Source: Flavobacterium sp.
GTDB lineage: Bacteria > Bacteroidota > Bacteroidia > Flavobacteriales > Flavobacteriaceae
Direction of reading: 5' to 3'
Assembly (NCBI GenBank): GCA_017983975.1
Contig: JAGOAL010000012.1
Coordinates: forward strand, 1-45,032
Length of the DNA: 45,032 bases
The notes beneath the pieces were generated by a model that had not been told where the DNA came from, ran no database searches, and was given only the letters and a program-made list of their open reading frames with translations. The position numbers and the translations under genes are program-made. This document shows, one piece after another, positions 1 through 9,711 of the stretch. Numbering within the stretch: the first letter of the stretch is position 1; every line of letters begins with the position of its first letter.

Positions 1-437
1 GATTAAATTACTCTTATAGAAATTGGGATTTAAGTTCAAGTTTTAGGGGTCAATTCGGAGGACAAGTTTATAATTCAAGAAAGTTAACTTCAGGATGGGT
101 TGATAGAGCAAGACCAGTAAATACTAATAGTTTATCTAATGTACTTGATTTTTATTCAGGTGCTGCAGATGCAAACTTTACAAATATGAATGGTAATACT
201 ACCTTTTCAGATTATTTCCTAGAAGATGCTACATTTTTACGTTGTGAAAACATTATTTTAGGATATCGTTTTAATAAATTCTACAAGACAGCTTCTATGA
301 GAGTTTATGCTGGGGTAAATAATGCATTTGTTGTAACTAAATATACCGGTCAAGATCCTGAAAATTTTGATTCAATTGATAATAATTTTTATCCAAGACC
401 AAGAGTGTATACTTTTGGTTTAAGCTTAGATTTTTAA
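1..437 (+). CDS. susC: SusC/RagA-type TonB-dependent outer-membrane receptor, C-terminal fragment
   Basis: This is the 3' end of a gene cut by the window edge. The reading frame is open from base 3 to the TAA at 435-437, about 144 residues. The visible part has alternating aromatic and polar strands typical of the last beta-strands of a TonB-dependent barrel. It includes the motif GVNNAFVVTKYTGQDPE, which recurs near the C-terminus of SusC/RagA proteins, and ends in an aromatic residue (SLDF), as outer-membrane barrels do. The susD-like gene begins 11 bases downstream, the standard SusC-SusD pairing. In this family SusC is the TonB-driven channel that imports oligosaccharides captured by the SusD lid. 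The substrate is inferred from the amylase downstream. The gene is truncated only by the window, so it is not a pseudogene. Confidence 0.9.
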   Translation, partial: LNYSYRNWDLSSSFRGQFGGQVYNSRKLTSGWVDRARPVNTNSLSNVLDFYSGAADANFTNMNGNTTFSDYFLEDATFLRCENIILGYRFNKFYKTASMRVYAGVNNAFVVTKYTGQDPENFDSIDNNFYPRPRVYTFGLSLDF

Positions 438-448
438 AAATAAGAAAT

Positions 449-1990
449 ATGAAAAAAATTAAATTATTTAGTTTAAGTATTTTTTTACTTGCAGGACTAG
501 CTGCTTGTACAGATGATTTGAACACAGAACCAAAGGTAGAGTTGTCATTAGAACAATTGCTACAACAAGATCCTAATGCTATTACTGGTATTATGTCTAA
601 ACTATATGGTTCATTTGCTTTGTCAGGACCAAACGGACCTGGTAGTTCCGATATTAGTGATGATCCAGGAGAATCTCCATTTTTAAGAGGAATTATTAAT
701 CTTCAAGAAATGACTGCAGATGGTATGAAAAATAGATGGGGAGATAACGGTCTTGATCAGTTAACCACTACATCTAACTGGGATGAGAACAACAAATTCT
801 TTAGATATTTGTATAATCGTGCTTACTATACTATTCCTCAATGTAACAATTTGCTATTGATTCTTCAAAATGTAGATGTAGCAAATAAAGAGCAAGTAGT
901 TGGTGAAGTTCGTTTTTTACGTTCATTAGCTTATTATTATTTAATTGATTGTTTTGGTAAAGGGGTGTTAGCTACAGAAGAAAATTTCGGTACTTCAACG
1001 CCACTTCCTGAAGCTTCTCGTCAAGAATTATTTGATTATGTGGAAAGTGAATTGTTAGCGATCGAGAATTCGTTACCAGCGTCAAATTCATACGGAAGAG
1101 CAAATAAGTCGGTTGCTAGAATGTTATTAGCAAAATTGTATTTAAACGCTGAGGTTTATACTGGTACTGCTAGATATACAGAAGCATTAACGTATACTAA
1201 AAAAGTAATTGATGAAGGTGGATATAGATTAGCTACTAATTTTGGAAGTAATTTTTCAGGAGATAATAATACTTCAACAGAAATTATTTATCCATTAATT
1301 GCTGATCCATTAGTAAGTCAAAGTTATGGAAATACAACTTACATCGTTAATGGTAGTTTAAATTCAGCAACAATGACATTAAGTAGCTATGGAGCTACTG
1401 ACGGATGGGGTGGGCATAGAGCTACAAAAGCTTGGTATGGTTTATTTGGAAATTTATCTACGTCTACAGATGATAGAGCAGATTTATTTTGGACAACGGG
1501 TCATACTTTTGAAATGACAGATTATAAAGAATGGTCAAATGGTTATCCATCAATCAAATTTAGAAATTCAAACTTCATAGGTACTTCGACTCCGACAGGT
1601 TTTTCTGGAACAGATTTTCCTTTATTCCGTTTAGCAGATGCCTATTTAATGTATGCTGAGTGTGTGGTTAGAGGGGCAACTGGAGGTTCTATGGCTGAAG
1701 CTGTAGATTATGTTAATGATGTAAGAGAAAGATCTCATGCTTCACAAATTACTGCGGGAGACTTAACCTTAGACTTTTTAATCGATGAAAGAGCTAGAGA
1801 ACTTAATTTAGAAGGTCATAGAAGAACAGATTTAATTCGATTTGGTAAATTTACAGGTGGTTCTTATTTATGGCCTTGGAAAGGAAATGCTCTAAATGGA
1901 GCTTCAATTCCAAGTACTTATAAAGTGTTCCCTATTCCAGTTCAAGCTTTACAAGCAAATCCTAATTTAACTCAAAACCCAGGTTATTAA
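449..1990 (+). CDS. susD: SusD/RagB-family glycan-binding outer-membrane lipoprotein
   Basis: 513 residues. The N-terminus is a lipoprotein signal (MKKIKLFSLSIFLLAGLAAC) with the lipid-accepting Cys at position 20. The body has the RagB/SusD layout: a helical TPR-like scaffold including the segment VVGEVRFLRSLAYYYLIDCFG near residues 150-175, and the C-terminal signature of a conserved DERARELNLEGHRRTDLIRFGKF stretch, quoted here only as its key residues D, E, R and RRTDLIRFG. SusD proteins sit on the cell surface as a hinged lid over SusC and bind the glycan. The gene follows the susC fragment by 11 bases and precedes susE by 17 bases, with no terminator between, so the three are probably one operon. 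Family call is firm; starch specificity is inferred from neighbours. Confidence 0.95.
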   Translation: MKKIKLFSLSIFLLAGLAACTDDLNTEPKVELSLEQLLQQDPNAITGIMSKLYGSFALSGPNGPGSSDISDDPGESPFLRGIINLQEMTADGMKNRWGDNGLDQLTTTSNWDENNKFFRYLYNRAYYTIPQCNNLLLILQNVDVANKEQVVGEVRFLRSLAYYYLIDCFGKGVLATEENFGTSTPLPEASRQELFDYVESELLAIENSLPASNSYGRANKSVARMLLAKLYLNAEVYTGTARYTEALTYTKKVIDEGGYRLATNFGSNFSGDNNTSTEIIYPLIADPLVSQSYGNTTYIVNGSLNSATMTLSSYGATDGWGGHRATKAWYGLFGNLSTSTDDRADLFWTTGHTFEMTDYKEWSNGYPSIKFRNSNFIGTSTPTGFSGTDFPLFRLADAYLMYAECVVRGATGGSMAEAVDYVNDVRERSHASQITAGDLTLDFLIDERARELNLEGHRRTDLIRFGKFTGGSYLWPWKGNALNGASIPSTYKVFPIPVQALQANPNLTQNPGY

Positions 1991-2007
1991 TTTAAAAATA
2001 TAATAAA

Positions 2008-3159
2008 ATGAAAAATTTATTAAAAATATCAACTATAGCTTTTTTGCTAATTGCAGGAGTTTCATGTGAAAACGATGAAGATTTTATGTTTTCAATTCCA
2101 AATGGTTCTTTTGAAATAACAACACCATCAGAAGGTGAATCAGTTATATTATCTGAAACTACACTTACCAATACTGCATTGGCAATTACTTGGTCACCAA
2201 TGGATTATACAACTCCTACTTCTGTTACATATACAGTACAAATTGCACTTGATGGGACAGATTTTGCTTCTCCTATTGATTTAGGTTCAACTACAAATTT
2301 AAATGCAAGATTTTTAACAGAAGAATTTAATACAAAATGTTTAGAAGCTGGCGCCACACCTTTTACTCGCACAGGTATTAATTTAAGAGTTAAAGCAACA
2401 ACAGGAACAAGCGGAAGCCAACCAGTTTATTCAAATACAGTGAATTATTTTGTAACATGTTTTGGTTGTTTAAATCAATATGCAGTAGGTGCTGGTTTAT
2501 CTCAATCTGGATGGGGTTGGGCAACACCGAGAGTATTGCTTTGTGATGACGGAGTATTAACAATGACTGCAGATTTCTTGAATGGTTCTGATAAAACATT
2601 TAGATTTTTTACAACAGAAGGAGATTGGTCGTCTGGTAGAAATCATCCATGGTATATAGCAGAGGGGTATAAAATTGTTTCAACTTTAGCAGATGCTGCT
2701 GATGGTGATCATAATTTTACTAATCTAGGACCAGCTGGTAAATATAAAGTTACAATAGATAGTAATAATAAAACTATTAACATAGCAAAAAGAACTTTAA
2801 CTTCTGGTAATGTTGAGCTTGAACCAACATCAGATTGGTTAGTAGGTGCCGCAACCCCAGGTGGTTGGTCTTGGTCAGGAAATAGTGAAACAGAATTTGG
2901 TGAAGTTGCAAATGGAGTTTATGAAGTTGCAGTTCGTTTAACTAACAATGGGACTTTTAGAGTTTTTTTAGGAAATGATGGTACAGATAGCTGGGGCTTA
3001 GGAGATAGAAATTATCCTTGGTACATAACTAATGGATACACAATTGATTCTGAATTGGAAAATGCCGCAGACGGTGATTCTAATTTTAAATATACTGGTC
3101 CAACAGGTGTTAGAATATTTAGAATAAATAGTAATACTAAAGTGGTTGAAGTATTATAA
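2008..3159 (+). CDS. susE: SusE/SusF-like surface glycan-binding lipoprotein with two tandem binding modules
   Basis: 383 residues with a lipoprotein signal and lipid Cys at position 20 (AGVSC). Residues about 25-150 form a SusE-type N-terminal Ig-like domain (ITWSPMDY, YTVQIALDG). Two related modules follow, near 155-262 and 275-383. Both carry the pattern W-G/S-W, F-R-F/V, then (N/D)(H/Y)PWYI followed by a GY motif and AADGDxNF. These resemble the carbohydrate-binding modules of SusE/SusF, where aromatic residues stack on starch helices. It lies 17 bases after susD and is followed by a strong terminator at 3170-3200, so it appears to close the susCDE operon. The protein should be surface-exposed and add starch-binding capacity; it is not an enzyme. 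SusE versus SusF is decided mainly by gene order. Confidence 0.85.
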   Translation: MKNLLKISTIAFLLIAGVSCENDEDFMFSIPNGSFEITTPSEGESVILSETTLTNTALAITWSPMDYTTPTSVTYTVQIALDGTDFASPIDLGSTTNLNARFLTEEFNTKCLEAGATPFTRTGINLRVKATTGTSGSQPVYSNTVNYFVTCFGCLNQYAVGAGLSQSGWGWATPRVLLCDDGVLTMTADFLNGSDKTFRFFTTEGDWSSGRNHPWYIAEGYKIVSTLADAADGDHNFTNLGPAGKYKVTIDSNNKTINIAKRTLTSGNVELEPTSDWLVGAATPGGWSWSGNSETEFGEVANGVYEVAVRLTNNGTFRVFLGNDGTDSWGLGDRNYPWYITNGYTIDSELENAADGDSNFKYTGPTGVRIFRINSNTKVVEVL

Positions 3160-3169
3160 ATTAATAGTT

Positions 3170-3200
3170 AAAAAGGCTGGCCAAACGGTCAGCCTTTTTT
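3170..3200 (+). terminator. Rho-independent terminator after susE
   Basis: An 8-bp stem GGCTGGCC / GGTCAGCC (one G-T wobble) around the loop AAAC is preceded by A5 and followed by T6. It starts 11 bases after the susE stop codon. Confidence 0.85.
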
Positions 3201-3216
3201 ACATAAAGAAAAACCT

Positions 3217-6081
3217 ATGAAAAAATTAGTACTTTTTGCTTTATTGTTTGTTACAATAAATTCTTATTCACAATTATCATGGCAAGGAGGAACTACACCT
3301 GAGCAAACAAGTTCTGCAACTTTATTATTTAATAAAACAGGTACAGGGCTAGCCTCTTATACGGGAACAATTTATGCTCATATTGGTGTTACTTTGAATG
3401 GTAACGCTTGGCAAGGAGTAATTGGTATGTGGGGTAATAATTCTATTCAACCAGCACTAACCTTGGTGTCAGGTACAACTTACAAATTAGATTTAACCCC
3501 AACTATACAAAGTTATTTTGGAATCACTTCGGGAACCATCAGTAAAATTAATGTAGTTTTTAGAAGTGCCTCAGCTCCTTATACTCAAACAACTAATTTG
3601 GAAATAAATGTCGGCGCTTTTCAGGTTAATTTAACTGCACCTTTACAAAATAGTACAACCATTTTAAATAGCGGAGCCTCTCGTTCAGTTACAGCTACTA
3701 ATACCAATGGAACCGTAAATTATGTCCTAAAAAGTAATGGAACTACTTTAAATTCTGCAACGGGAGTTTCTTCCTATAATTATAATCACACAAATATTAC
3801 ATCCAATCAGTATTATGCTTTGGAAGTAACACAAGGCGCAACAACGGTTACTAAAAATTTTACTGTTTTAGTGAATCCAAATACTGCATCAGTTACCATC
3901 CCAAATGGGTTAGTAAACGGAATTAATTATAGCACTTCAGACAATACCAAAGCTACTTTAGTGTTGGATGCACCGTTAAAAGATTATGTGTTTGTAGCAG
4001 GTAGTTTTAACAGTTGGAGTCCAACCAGTAGTTACGCAATGAAGAAAGATCCTACTTCAGGAAAGTTTTGGTTAGAACTTACTGGGTTAGTGGCTGGAAC
4101 TAATTATTCTTATCAATATTGGGTGGTAGATGAAACACCAATCGCTAATTCTCCAGCGTTAGTAAAAGTAGCCGATCCATGTTCTACAACGGTTCTTTCT
4201 CCATGGGATGATATTGATATTCCAAATTCAACCTATCCAAATTTACCATCTTATCCGGCTGGTCAAGAGCGCGAAGTTACGTTGTTAAAAACAGGTCAAA
4301 CACCGTATAACTGGCAAGTAGCAAATTTTACAAAACCAAATAAAGACAAGTTAGTTGTTTATGAATTATTAATCAGAGATTTTGATGCCAATCGAAATTT
4401 TCAGGATGTCATCAATCGCATTCAGTATTTTAAAGATTTAGGAATTAATGCTATCGAGGTAATGCCGGTTATGGAATTTGAAGGCAACGAAAGTTGGGGA
4501 TATAACACCGCCTTTCACATGGCATTAGATAAATTTTATGGAACCCCAGAAAAATTTAAACAACTAGTAGATGTGTGCCATCAAAATGGTATTGCTGTTA
4601 TTTTAGATATAGCATTTAATCATGCTTTTGGTAGAAACCCAATGGTAAGAATGTGGATGAATGATTCAGATGGCGATGGTTGGGGTGGGCCAAGTTCAGA
4701 AAATCCATATTTTAATACAGTTGCTAGACACAGTTATAGCGTGGGTGAAGATTTTAATCACGCTTCCACTTTTACAAGAGATTATGTTAAACAAACAATT
4801 AAACAATGGATTAACGAGTATAAGATTGATGGTTTTAGATGGGATTTGACCAAAGGGTTTACCCAAAACTGTACTGCGGGCGATCAAACGTGTACAAATG
4901 CTCGTCAGCAAGATCGAATTGATGTTTTAAAAGAATATGCCGATTATTCATGGAGTTTAGATAACGACCATTATGTTATTTTTGAACATCTTGGGGGCGA
5001 TTCAGAAGAACAAGAATGGGCAAATTATAGAATTGGTGAAGGAAAAGGAATCATGATGTGGGGCGAATTGTTTACTCAATACAAAGAGCTTGCGTTAGGA
5101 TTTTCAGGGCAAAGCATTTCAAGAATGTCACATACTAGTCGTGGTTTCACAGGAAAACGTTTATTAGGCTATCCAGAGAGTCATGACAAAGACCGATTGA
5201 TGTATGAAGCCATAACCTATGGAAACACATCTGGAACTTTACCTGTAAGAAATAATTTAACGAATGCTTTAAATCGAATGGGAGCCATTGGAGCAACTAG
5301 TATTTTAGTTCCTGGACCAAAAATGATATGGCATTTTGGTGAATTAGGTAATAGTCAATCTATCTATACTTGTTTTGACGGTAGTGTTAATGATGAAAGC
5401 GCCACAATAGCAGGGGATTGTAAATTAGACAAAAAACAACAAGTGCAGTGGACAGGTAATTGGTTGGCTGATGCAAGAAGAATTTCAATACTAAGCGATT
5501 GGTCAAAAATGATTAAGCTAAAAACTAGCGAACCCGTATTTGTGGGAAATCACACCATGAGTACTGATGGAAGCAATTTTAAACAGCGAATCCATATTTT
5601 TGATACTAGTCTAGCATCAAATCAACTTAAATACGTGGTGGTTTTAGCAAATTTTGATACCAGTAATACTACAATTAATCCAGATTTTCCAACCAATGGA
5701 TATACTTACCCAATGACATGGTACGATTTAATGGATAACAATACTCCAGTGACAATTACTAGTGCAACAGCTTTAATGACTGTAAATGCGGGTAAATTTA
5801 GAGTATTTGGAAATCAGCCTTCAACGTTAAGTTCGGAAGATTTCAATGCTTTTAAGCCAGAAATTAGTATTTATCCAAATCCGGTTAAAAATAGTTTTGC
5901 ATTAAATCAAACGGTAAATGGTATTGAAATATATACCATTACGGGTCAATTAGTGGCAAATTATAATTCAATTTCTGCAAATCAAGAAATTAATGTTGAA
6001 AATCTTGTTACAGGTATTTATCTAGTAAAAATTAAAGACATTCATAATGTATATCAAACTAAAAAAATAGTTGTAGAATAA
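3217..6081 (+). CDS. Secreted GH13 alpha-amylase-family glycosidase with T9SS C-terminal sorting domain
   Basis: 954 residues. A Sec signal peptide (MKKLVLFALLFVTINSYSQ) is followed by a beta-sandwich region (about 20-135), an Ig-like stretch (about 140-225), a CBM48-like domain containing VFVAGSFNSWSP (about 240-310) and the GH13 catalytic barrel (about 385-810). The four GH13 regions are visible: D464-H469 (DIAFNH), GFRWD with the nucleophile D543, FEH with the acid/base E590, and SHDKD with D657. The final ~75 residues (SIYPNPVKNSF ... GIYLVKI) are a type A T9SS sorting domain, which directs secretion or surface attachment. It sits directly after susCDE but behind a terminator. The likely role is endo-cleavage of starch or related alpha-glucans outside the cell. 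The exact GH13 subfamily (amylase, pullulanase-like) cannot be settled by eye. Confidence 0.93.
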   Translation: MKKLVLFALLFVTINSYSQLSWQGGTTPEQTSSATLLFNKTGTGLASYTGTIYAHIGVTLNGNAWQGVIGMWGNNSIQPALTLVSGTTYKLDLTPTIQSYFGITSGTISKINVVFRSASAPYTQTTNLEINVGAFQVNLTAPLQNSTTILNSGASRSVTATNTNGTVNYVLKSNGTTLNSATGVSSYNYNHTNITSNQYYALEVTQGATTVTKNFTVLVNPNTASVTIPNGLVNGINYSTSDNTKATLVLDAPLKDYVFVAGSFNSWSPTSSYAMKKDPTSGKFWLELTGLVAGTNYSYQYWVVDETPIANSPALVKVADPCSTTVLSPWDDIDIPNSTYPNLPSYPAGQEREVTLLKTGQTPYNWQVANFTKPNKDKLVVYELLIRDFDANRNFQDVINRIQYFKDLGINAIEVMPVMEFEGNESWGYNTAFHMALDKFYGTPEKFKQLVDVCHQNGIAVILDIAFNHAFGRNPMVRMWMNDSDGDGWGGPSSENPYFNTVARHSYSVGEDFNHASTFTRDYVKQTIKQWINEYKIDGFRWDLTKGFTQNCTAGDQTCTNARQQDRIDVLKEYADYSWSLDNDHYVIFEHLGGDSEEQEWANYRIGEGKGIMMWGELFTQYKELALGFSGQSISRMSHTSRGFTGKRLLGYPESHDKDRLMYEAITYGNTSGTLPVRNNLTNALNRMGAIGATSILVPGPKMIWHFGELGNSQSIYTCFDGSVNDESATIAGDCKLDKKQQVQWTGNWLADARRISILSDWSKMIKLKTSEPVFVGNHTMSTDGSNFKQRIHIFDTSLASNQLKYVVVLANFDTSNTTINPDFPTNGYTYPMTWYDLMDNNTPVTITSATALMTVNAGKFRVFGNQPSTLSSEDFNAFKPEISIYPNPVKNSFALNQTVNGIEIYTITGQLVANYNSISANQEINVENLVTGIYLVKIKDIHNVYQTKKIVVE

Positions 6082-6121
6082 ATATATTTGAAGTTAGAAA
6101 AAATGAAATTCATTTTTTGTG

Positions 6122-6157
6122 CCCCAAAAAAGTTTAATACTATTTTGGGGTATTTTT
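6122..6157 (+). terminator. Rho-independent terminator after the GH13 gene
   Basis: An 8-bp perfect stem CCCCAAAA / TTTTGGGG encloses 13 bases and is followed by a T-rich tail (TATTTTTAT). It lies about 40 bases after the amylase stop codon. Confidence 0.75.
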
Positions 6158-6217
6158 ATGGCTCAAACTGTAACATTTTAGTGATTTAATCTACTTATAC
6201 TATATAGCTCAATATTT

Positions 6218-7468
6218 ATGCTTTTATATTTACGTTTACTTTCAGAAAGTTTCAGCTTTGCAATCAATGCTTTGCGCAATAATAAATTGCGTACGCTTCT
6301 TTCATTGTTAGGAGTTACCATCGGAATTTTTTCAATTATTGCAGTCTTAGCTGCCGTAGACTCTATGGATAAAAAAATCAAAGAAGATTTGAGCGATATG
6401 GATATGAATACCATTTATCTGATGAATTTTTCTTTTGGACCTTCTGAAGTACCACGATGGAAACGCGAACAATTTCCAAAAGTAACCTACGATGAGTTTG
6501 AATTTTTGAAAAAAAGTATTCCAAGTATTGATAAAATTTCGTTTAATTTCTTTGCCCGAAACGAAAGTGTCAAATTTGAATCCAAAACAGTTAATTCAAT
6601 ACGCGTAAAACCTTCTACCGAAGACTTTTTTGATATTGAACCGATTAAAATAGAATCAGGTCGTCTCTTTAATGCAGCCGAGTCAAACTCTGGAAGTCCA
6701 GTAATTGTAATTGGAAGCGAAGTAGCTAATGGCTTGTTTGAAAACACCGATCCTATTGGAAAGAAAATTCGTTTATACGGCCAAAAACTTACGGTTATTG
6801 GTGTGTTAAAAAAACAAGGTCAAGGCATGTTTGGCGATAGTAATGACGTTGCAGTATTTTTTCCTGTAAATTTTTTGAGAAGAATGTATGGTGATGAAAA
6901 TGATGCGTTGCGCGCTGCTATTCTAATTAAACCAGAGAAAGGAATTGATATAGAAGAATTTAAAGCCGAATTAGCACAAAAATTGAGAGTGCATAGAGGT
7001 GTTAAAACCGGTGAAATTGATAATTTCTTTATGAATGTACTTTCTGGATTTACCGATTTTATTGATAACATAGTAGGGCAAATGAATGCTATTGGTTGGG
7101 GTATCAGTGCATTTTCTTTATTAGTGGGTGGTTTTGGAATTGCTAACATCATGTTTGTTTCGGTTAAAGAGCGTACCAATTTGATAGGAATTCAAAAAGC
7201 ATTAGGCGCAAAAAATAAATTCATATTATTTCAATTTTTGTTTGAAGCTGTTATATTATCATTAATAGGTGGATTAATTGGAATGTTTTTAGTTTGGATA
7301 ATAGCACTCATTTTATCCAGTACATTAGATTTTGAATTTGTGTTAAGCACAGCTAACATGCTTTTGGGTTCTGGTTTAGCGGCATTTATTGGATTAATAG
7401 CCGGAATTATACCTGCTATTTCAGCTTCAAAATTAGATCCTGTTGAAGCTATACGAAGCGGAATGTAA
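6218..7468 (+). CDS. ABC transporter permease, MacB/FtsX family
   Basis: 416 residues with the MacB-type layout: an N-terminal membrane helix (about 28-50, LLSLLGVTIGIFSIIAVLAAV), a long extracytoplasmic MacB_PCD domain (about 55-270) and three C-terminal helices (about 285-310, 335-360, 380-405) forming the FtsX core. The motif SVKERTNLIGIQKALGA is characteristic of these permeases, and the end KLDPVEAIRSGM is the usual family C-terminus. Such permeases pair with a MacB-type ATPase in mechanotransmission or efflux pumps. No ATPase gene is adjacent here, so the partner must be encoded elsewhere. It stands alone between a terminator and a TonB-dependent receptor. The start at 6218 places the first helix correctly; no stronger start is visible. 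Confidence 0.9.
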   Translation: MLLYLRLLSESFSFAINALRNNKLRTLLSLLGVTIGIFSIIAVLAAVDSMDKKIKEDLSDMDMNTIYLMNFSFGPSEVPRWKREQFPKVTYDEFEFLKKSIPSIDKISFNFFARNESVKFESKTVNSIRVKPSTEDFFDIEPIKIESGRLFNAAESNSGSPVIVIGSEVANGLFENTDPIGKKIRLYGQKLTVIGVLKKQGQGMFGDSNDVAVFFPVNFLRRMYGDENDALRAAILIKPEKGIDIEEFKAELAQKLRVHRGVKTGEIDNFFMNVLSGFTDFIDNIVGQMNAIGWGISAFSLLVGGFGIANIMFVSVKERTNLIGIQKALGAKNKFILFQFLFEAVILSLIGGLIGMFLVWIIALILSSTLDFEFVLSTANMLLGSGLAAFIGLIAGIIPAISASKLDPVEAIRSGM

Positions 7469-7480
7469 CGCACTTTTTTG

Positions 7481-7488
7481 TATATTTG
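7481..7488 (+). promoter_or_regulatory. Bacteroidota -7 box TATATTTG ahead of the TonB-dependent receptor
   Basis: TATATTTG matches the Bacteroidota sigma-ABfr -7 consensus TAnnTTTG. It lies 18 bases before the preferred TTG start at 7507. No convincing TTG at the -33 position was found, so this is a partial match only. Confidence 0.45.
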
Positions 7489-7506
7489 GAGACTAGAATT
7501 TCTAAT

Positions 7507-9711
7507 TTGAAAAAAATCATCCAATATATATTACTTTTCTGTTCTGTTGTTGCATTTTCTCAAACAGAGCAAGATTCCATAAAGCCAAGTAAAGAGCTTT
7601 CAGAAGTTGTAATTTCGGCTAACCGATGGAAACAAAATAGTAAAGATATTCCGCAAAAAGTGAGTGTTATTTCACCAACAAAAGTAGCTTTACATAATCC
7701 GCAAACGGCAGCTGATTTATTAACCATATCTGGAAAAGTCTTCATGCAAAAAAGTCAGCAAGGCGGAGGAAGTCCTATGATTAGAGGCTTTGCTACTAAT
7801 CGATTATTGTATGCAATTGATGGTGTAAGAATGAATACTGCTATTTTTAGAGGTGGAAATATTCAAAATGTAATTTCTTTAGATCCTTTTGCTACAGAAC
7901 AAACAGAAGTAGTTTTTGGTCCAGGTTCTGTTATGTATGGAAGCGACGCAATTGGTGGGGTAATGAGTTTTCAAACCTTGACTCCTCAATTTTCTGCTAC
8001 TTCTAAATCAAAAGTTTCAGGAAATGCCGTTTCTCGATTTTCCTCAGCTAATAATGAAAAAACCGGTCATTTTGATGTGAATGTTGGTTGGAAAAACTGG
8101 GCAACTATTACCAGTTTTAGTTCAAATGATTTTGATGATTTGCGCATGGGTTCACATGGACCTGATGAATATTTACGTCCCTTTTATGTACAAAGACAAA
8201 ATGAAACTGATGTTGTTGTGACTAATTCTGATCCATTGGTTCAAAAACCTACAGCCTATTCACAGATTAATTTGATGCAAAAAGTTCGGTTTAAACCTAA
8301 TGAAAAATGGGATTTTCAATATGGATTACATTTTTCAGAAACTTCCAGCTATTCGCGCTATGATCGACATATTCGATATACTAATGCCGGTTTACCTCGG
8401 TATGGCGAGTTTAATTATGGTCCTCAAAAATGGATCATGAATAATTTAAACATAACGCATCAATCTAAAACTAAACTGTTTGATGAAATGGCATTTCGAT
8501 TTGCCTATCAGTTTTTCGAAGAAAGTAGAATGAGTAGAAATATTAATAATCCGAATCGTGAAATTAGAACCGAAAAAGTTCATGCGTATTCAATTACTTC
8601 CGATTTTACTAAAGCAACAACAGCTAAAAATAATATTTTATACGGTGTTGAATATGTATTTAACGATGTAATTTCAACCGGAATTAATCAAAACATTGTC
8701 GCTGGAACAAGTCAGGATGGACCATCAAGATATCCACAAGCAACCTGGCAATCCTTAGGAGTTTATCTTAATAATCAATATAAAGTATCTGATAAAATAA
8801 AAATTCAAACGGGTTTGCGATACAATGTATTTATTTTGAATGCAGATTTTGATACCACGTTTTATCCGTTTCCATTTACATCAGCAACTATTAATAATGG
8901 GTCTTTAACTGGAAGTGCTGGATTTGTGTTTAGACCAAACAATCAATGGATCATAAGTTCAAATGTAGCAACAGCCTTTCGTTCGCCAAATGTAGACGAT
9001 GTAGGAAAGGTATTTGATTCTGAACCTGGCTCGGTTGTTATTCCAAATCCTGATTTAGAAGCTGAATATGCTTACAACATCGATTTAAATATTGCAAAAC
9101 AAATTGGTAAATATGTAAAAATTGATTTTTCTACGTATTATACGTTACTCGATAATGCATTAGTTAGAAGAGATTTCACTTTAAATGGTGCTTCTCAAAT
9201 CATGTATGACGGCGAACTAAGTCAAGTGCAAGCTATTCAAAATGCAGCTAAAGCAAATGTATATGGAATTCAGGCAGGTGTTGAGGTAAAAATGCCTTCC
9301 GGTTTTCGATTTTCTACCGATTTAAATTTCCAAAAAGGAGAAGAAGAATTAGACAATGGCGATAAAAGTCCGTCTCGACATGCAGCACCTTTTTTTGGTG
9401 TTTCAAGAATTGGTTATGCGAATTCAAAGCTCGATGTAGAATTCAATATGCAATTTAGTGATGAAGTAGCTTTTGATGATTTAGCCGAAGAAGAAAAAAG
9501 CAAAAAAGAAATTTACGCAATTGATGGTAATGGAAATCCTTATTCTCCTAGCTGGTATAGCTTGAATTTAAAATCGATGTATAAGCTAAATAAGAATTTT
9601 ACACTAACGGCAGGTATCGAAAACATAACAGATCAGCGTTATAGACCCTATAGTTCTGGGATAGTATCACCTGGAAAAAACTTTATTTTAGCGTTACGTG
9701 CAGCCTTTTAA
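7507..9711 (+). CDS. TonB-dependent outer-membrane receptor (hemoglobin/transferrin-receptor-like type)
   Basis: About 734 residues from a TTG start at 7507, giving the signal peptide MKKIIQYILLFCSVVAFSQ. No ATG precedes it in frame, and a further upstream TTG at 7486 overlaps a TATATTTG promoter-like box, so 7507 is preferred. A plug domain is clear (about 40-150): SEVVISANRW as the TonB-box region, then PMIRGFATNRLLYAIDGVRMN, VVFGPGSVMYGSDAIGGVM. A 22-strand-type barrel follows, with the motif FRSPNVDD and a C-terminal aromatic residue (RAAF). There is no carboxypeptidase-like N-terminal domain and no partner SusD, so this is a siderophore/heme/metal-type receptor rather than a SusC. The ligand is unknown. 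A strong terminator follows at 9716-9740. Confidence 0.88.
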   Translation: MKKIIQYILLFCSVVAFSQTEQDSIKPSKELSEVVISANRWKQNSKDIPQKVSVISPTKVALHNPQTAADLLTISGKVFMQKSQQGGGSPMIRGFATNRLLYAIDGVRMNTAIFRGGNIQNVISLDPFATEQTEVVFGPGSVMYGSDAIGGVMSFQTLTPQFSATSKSKVSGNAVSRFSSANNEKTGHFDVNVGWKNWATITSFSSNDFDDLRMGSHGPDEYLRPFYVQRQNETDVVVTNSDPLVQKPTAYSQINLMQKVRFKPNEKWDFQYGLHFSETSSYSRYDRHIRYTNAGLPRYGEFNYGPQKWIMNNLNITHQSKTKLFDEMAFRFAYQFFEESRMSRNINNPNREIRTEKVHAYSITSDFTKATTAKNNILYGVEYVFNDVISTGINQNIVAGTSQDGPSRYPQATWQSLGVYLNNQYKVSDKIKIQTGLRYNVFILNADFDTTFYPFPFTSATINNGSLTGSAGFVFRPNNQWIISSNVATAFRSPNVDDVGKVFDSEPGSVVIPNPDLEAEYAYNIDLNIAKQIGKYVKIDFSTYYTLLDNALVRRDFTLNGASQIMYDGELSQVQAIQNAAKANVYGIQAGVEVKMPSGFRFSTDLNFQKGEEELDNGDKSPSRHAAPFFGVSRIGYANSKLDVEFNMQFSDEVAFDDLAEEEKSKKEIYAIDGNGNPYSPSWYSLNLKSMYKLNKNFTLTAGIENITDQRYRPYSSGIVSPGKNFILALRAAF

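Noticed and set aside
1-437. Truncated SusC pseudogene
   Set aside because: The frame is open to the window edge; truncation is due to the window only.
5170-5190. Inactive amylase because SHD replaces the common NHD motif
   Set aside because: The catalytic Asp and preceding His are present; the first position varies in GH13 enzymes.
6820-7179. 119-residue open frame antisense to the ABC permease
   Set aside because: Shadow of a clear permease gene; no signal peptide, domain or promoter.
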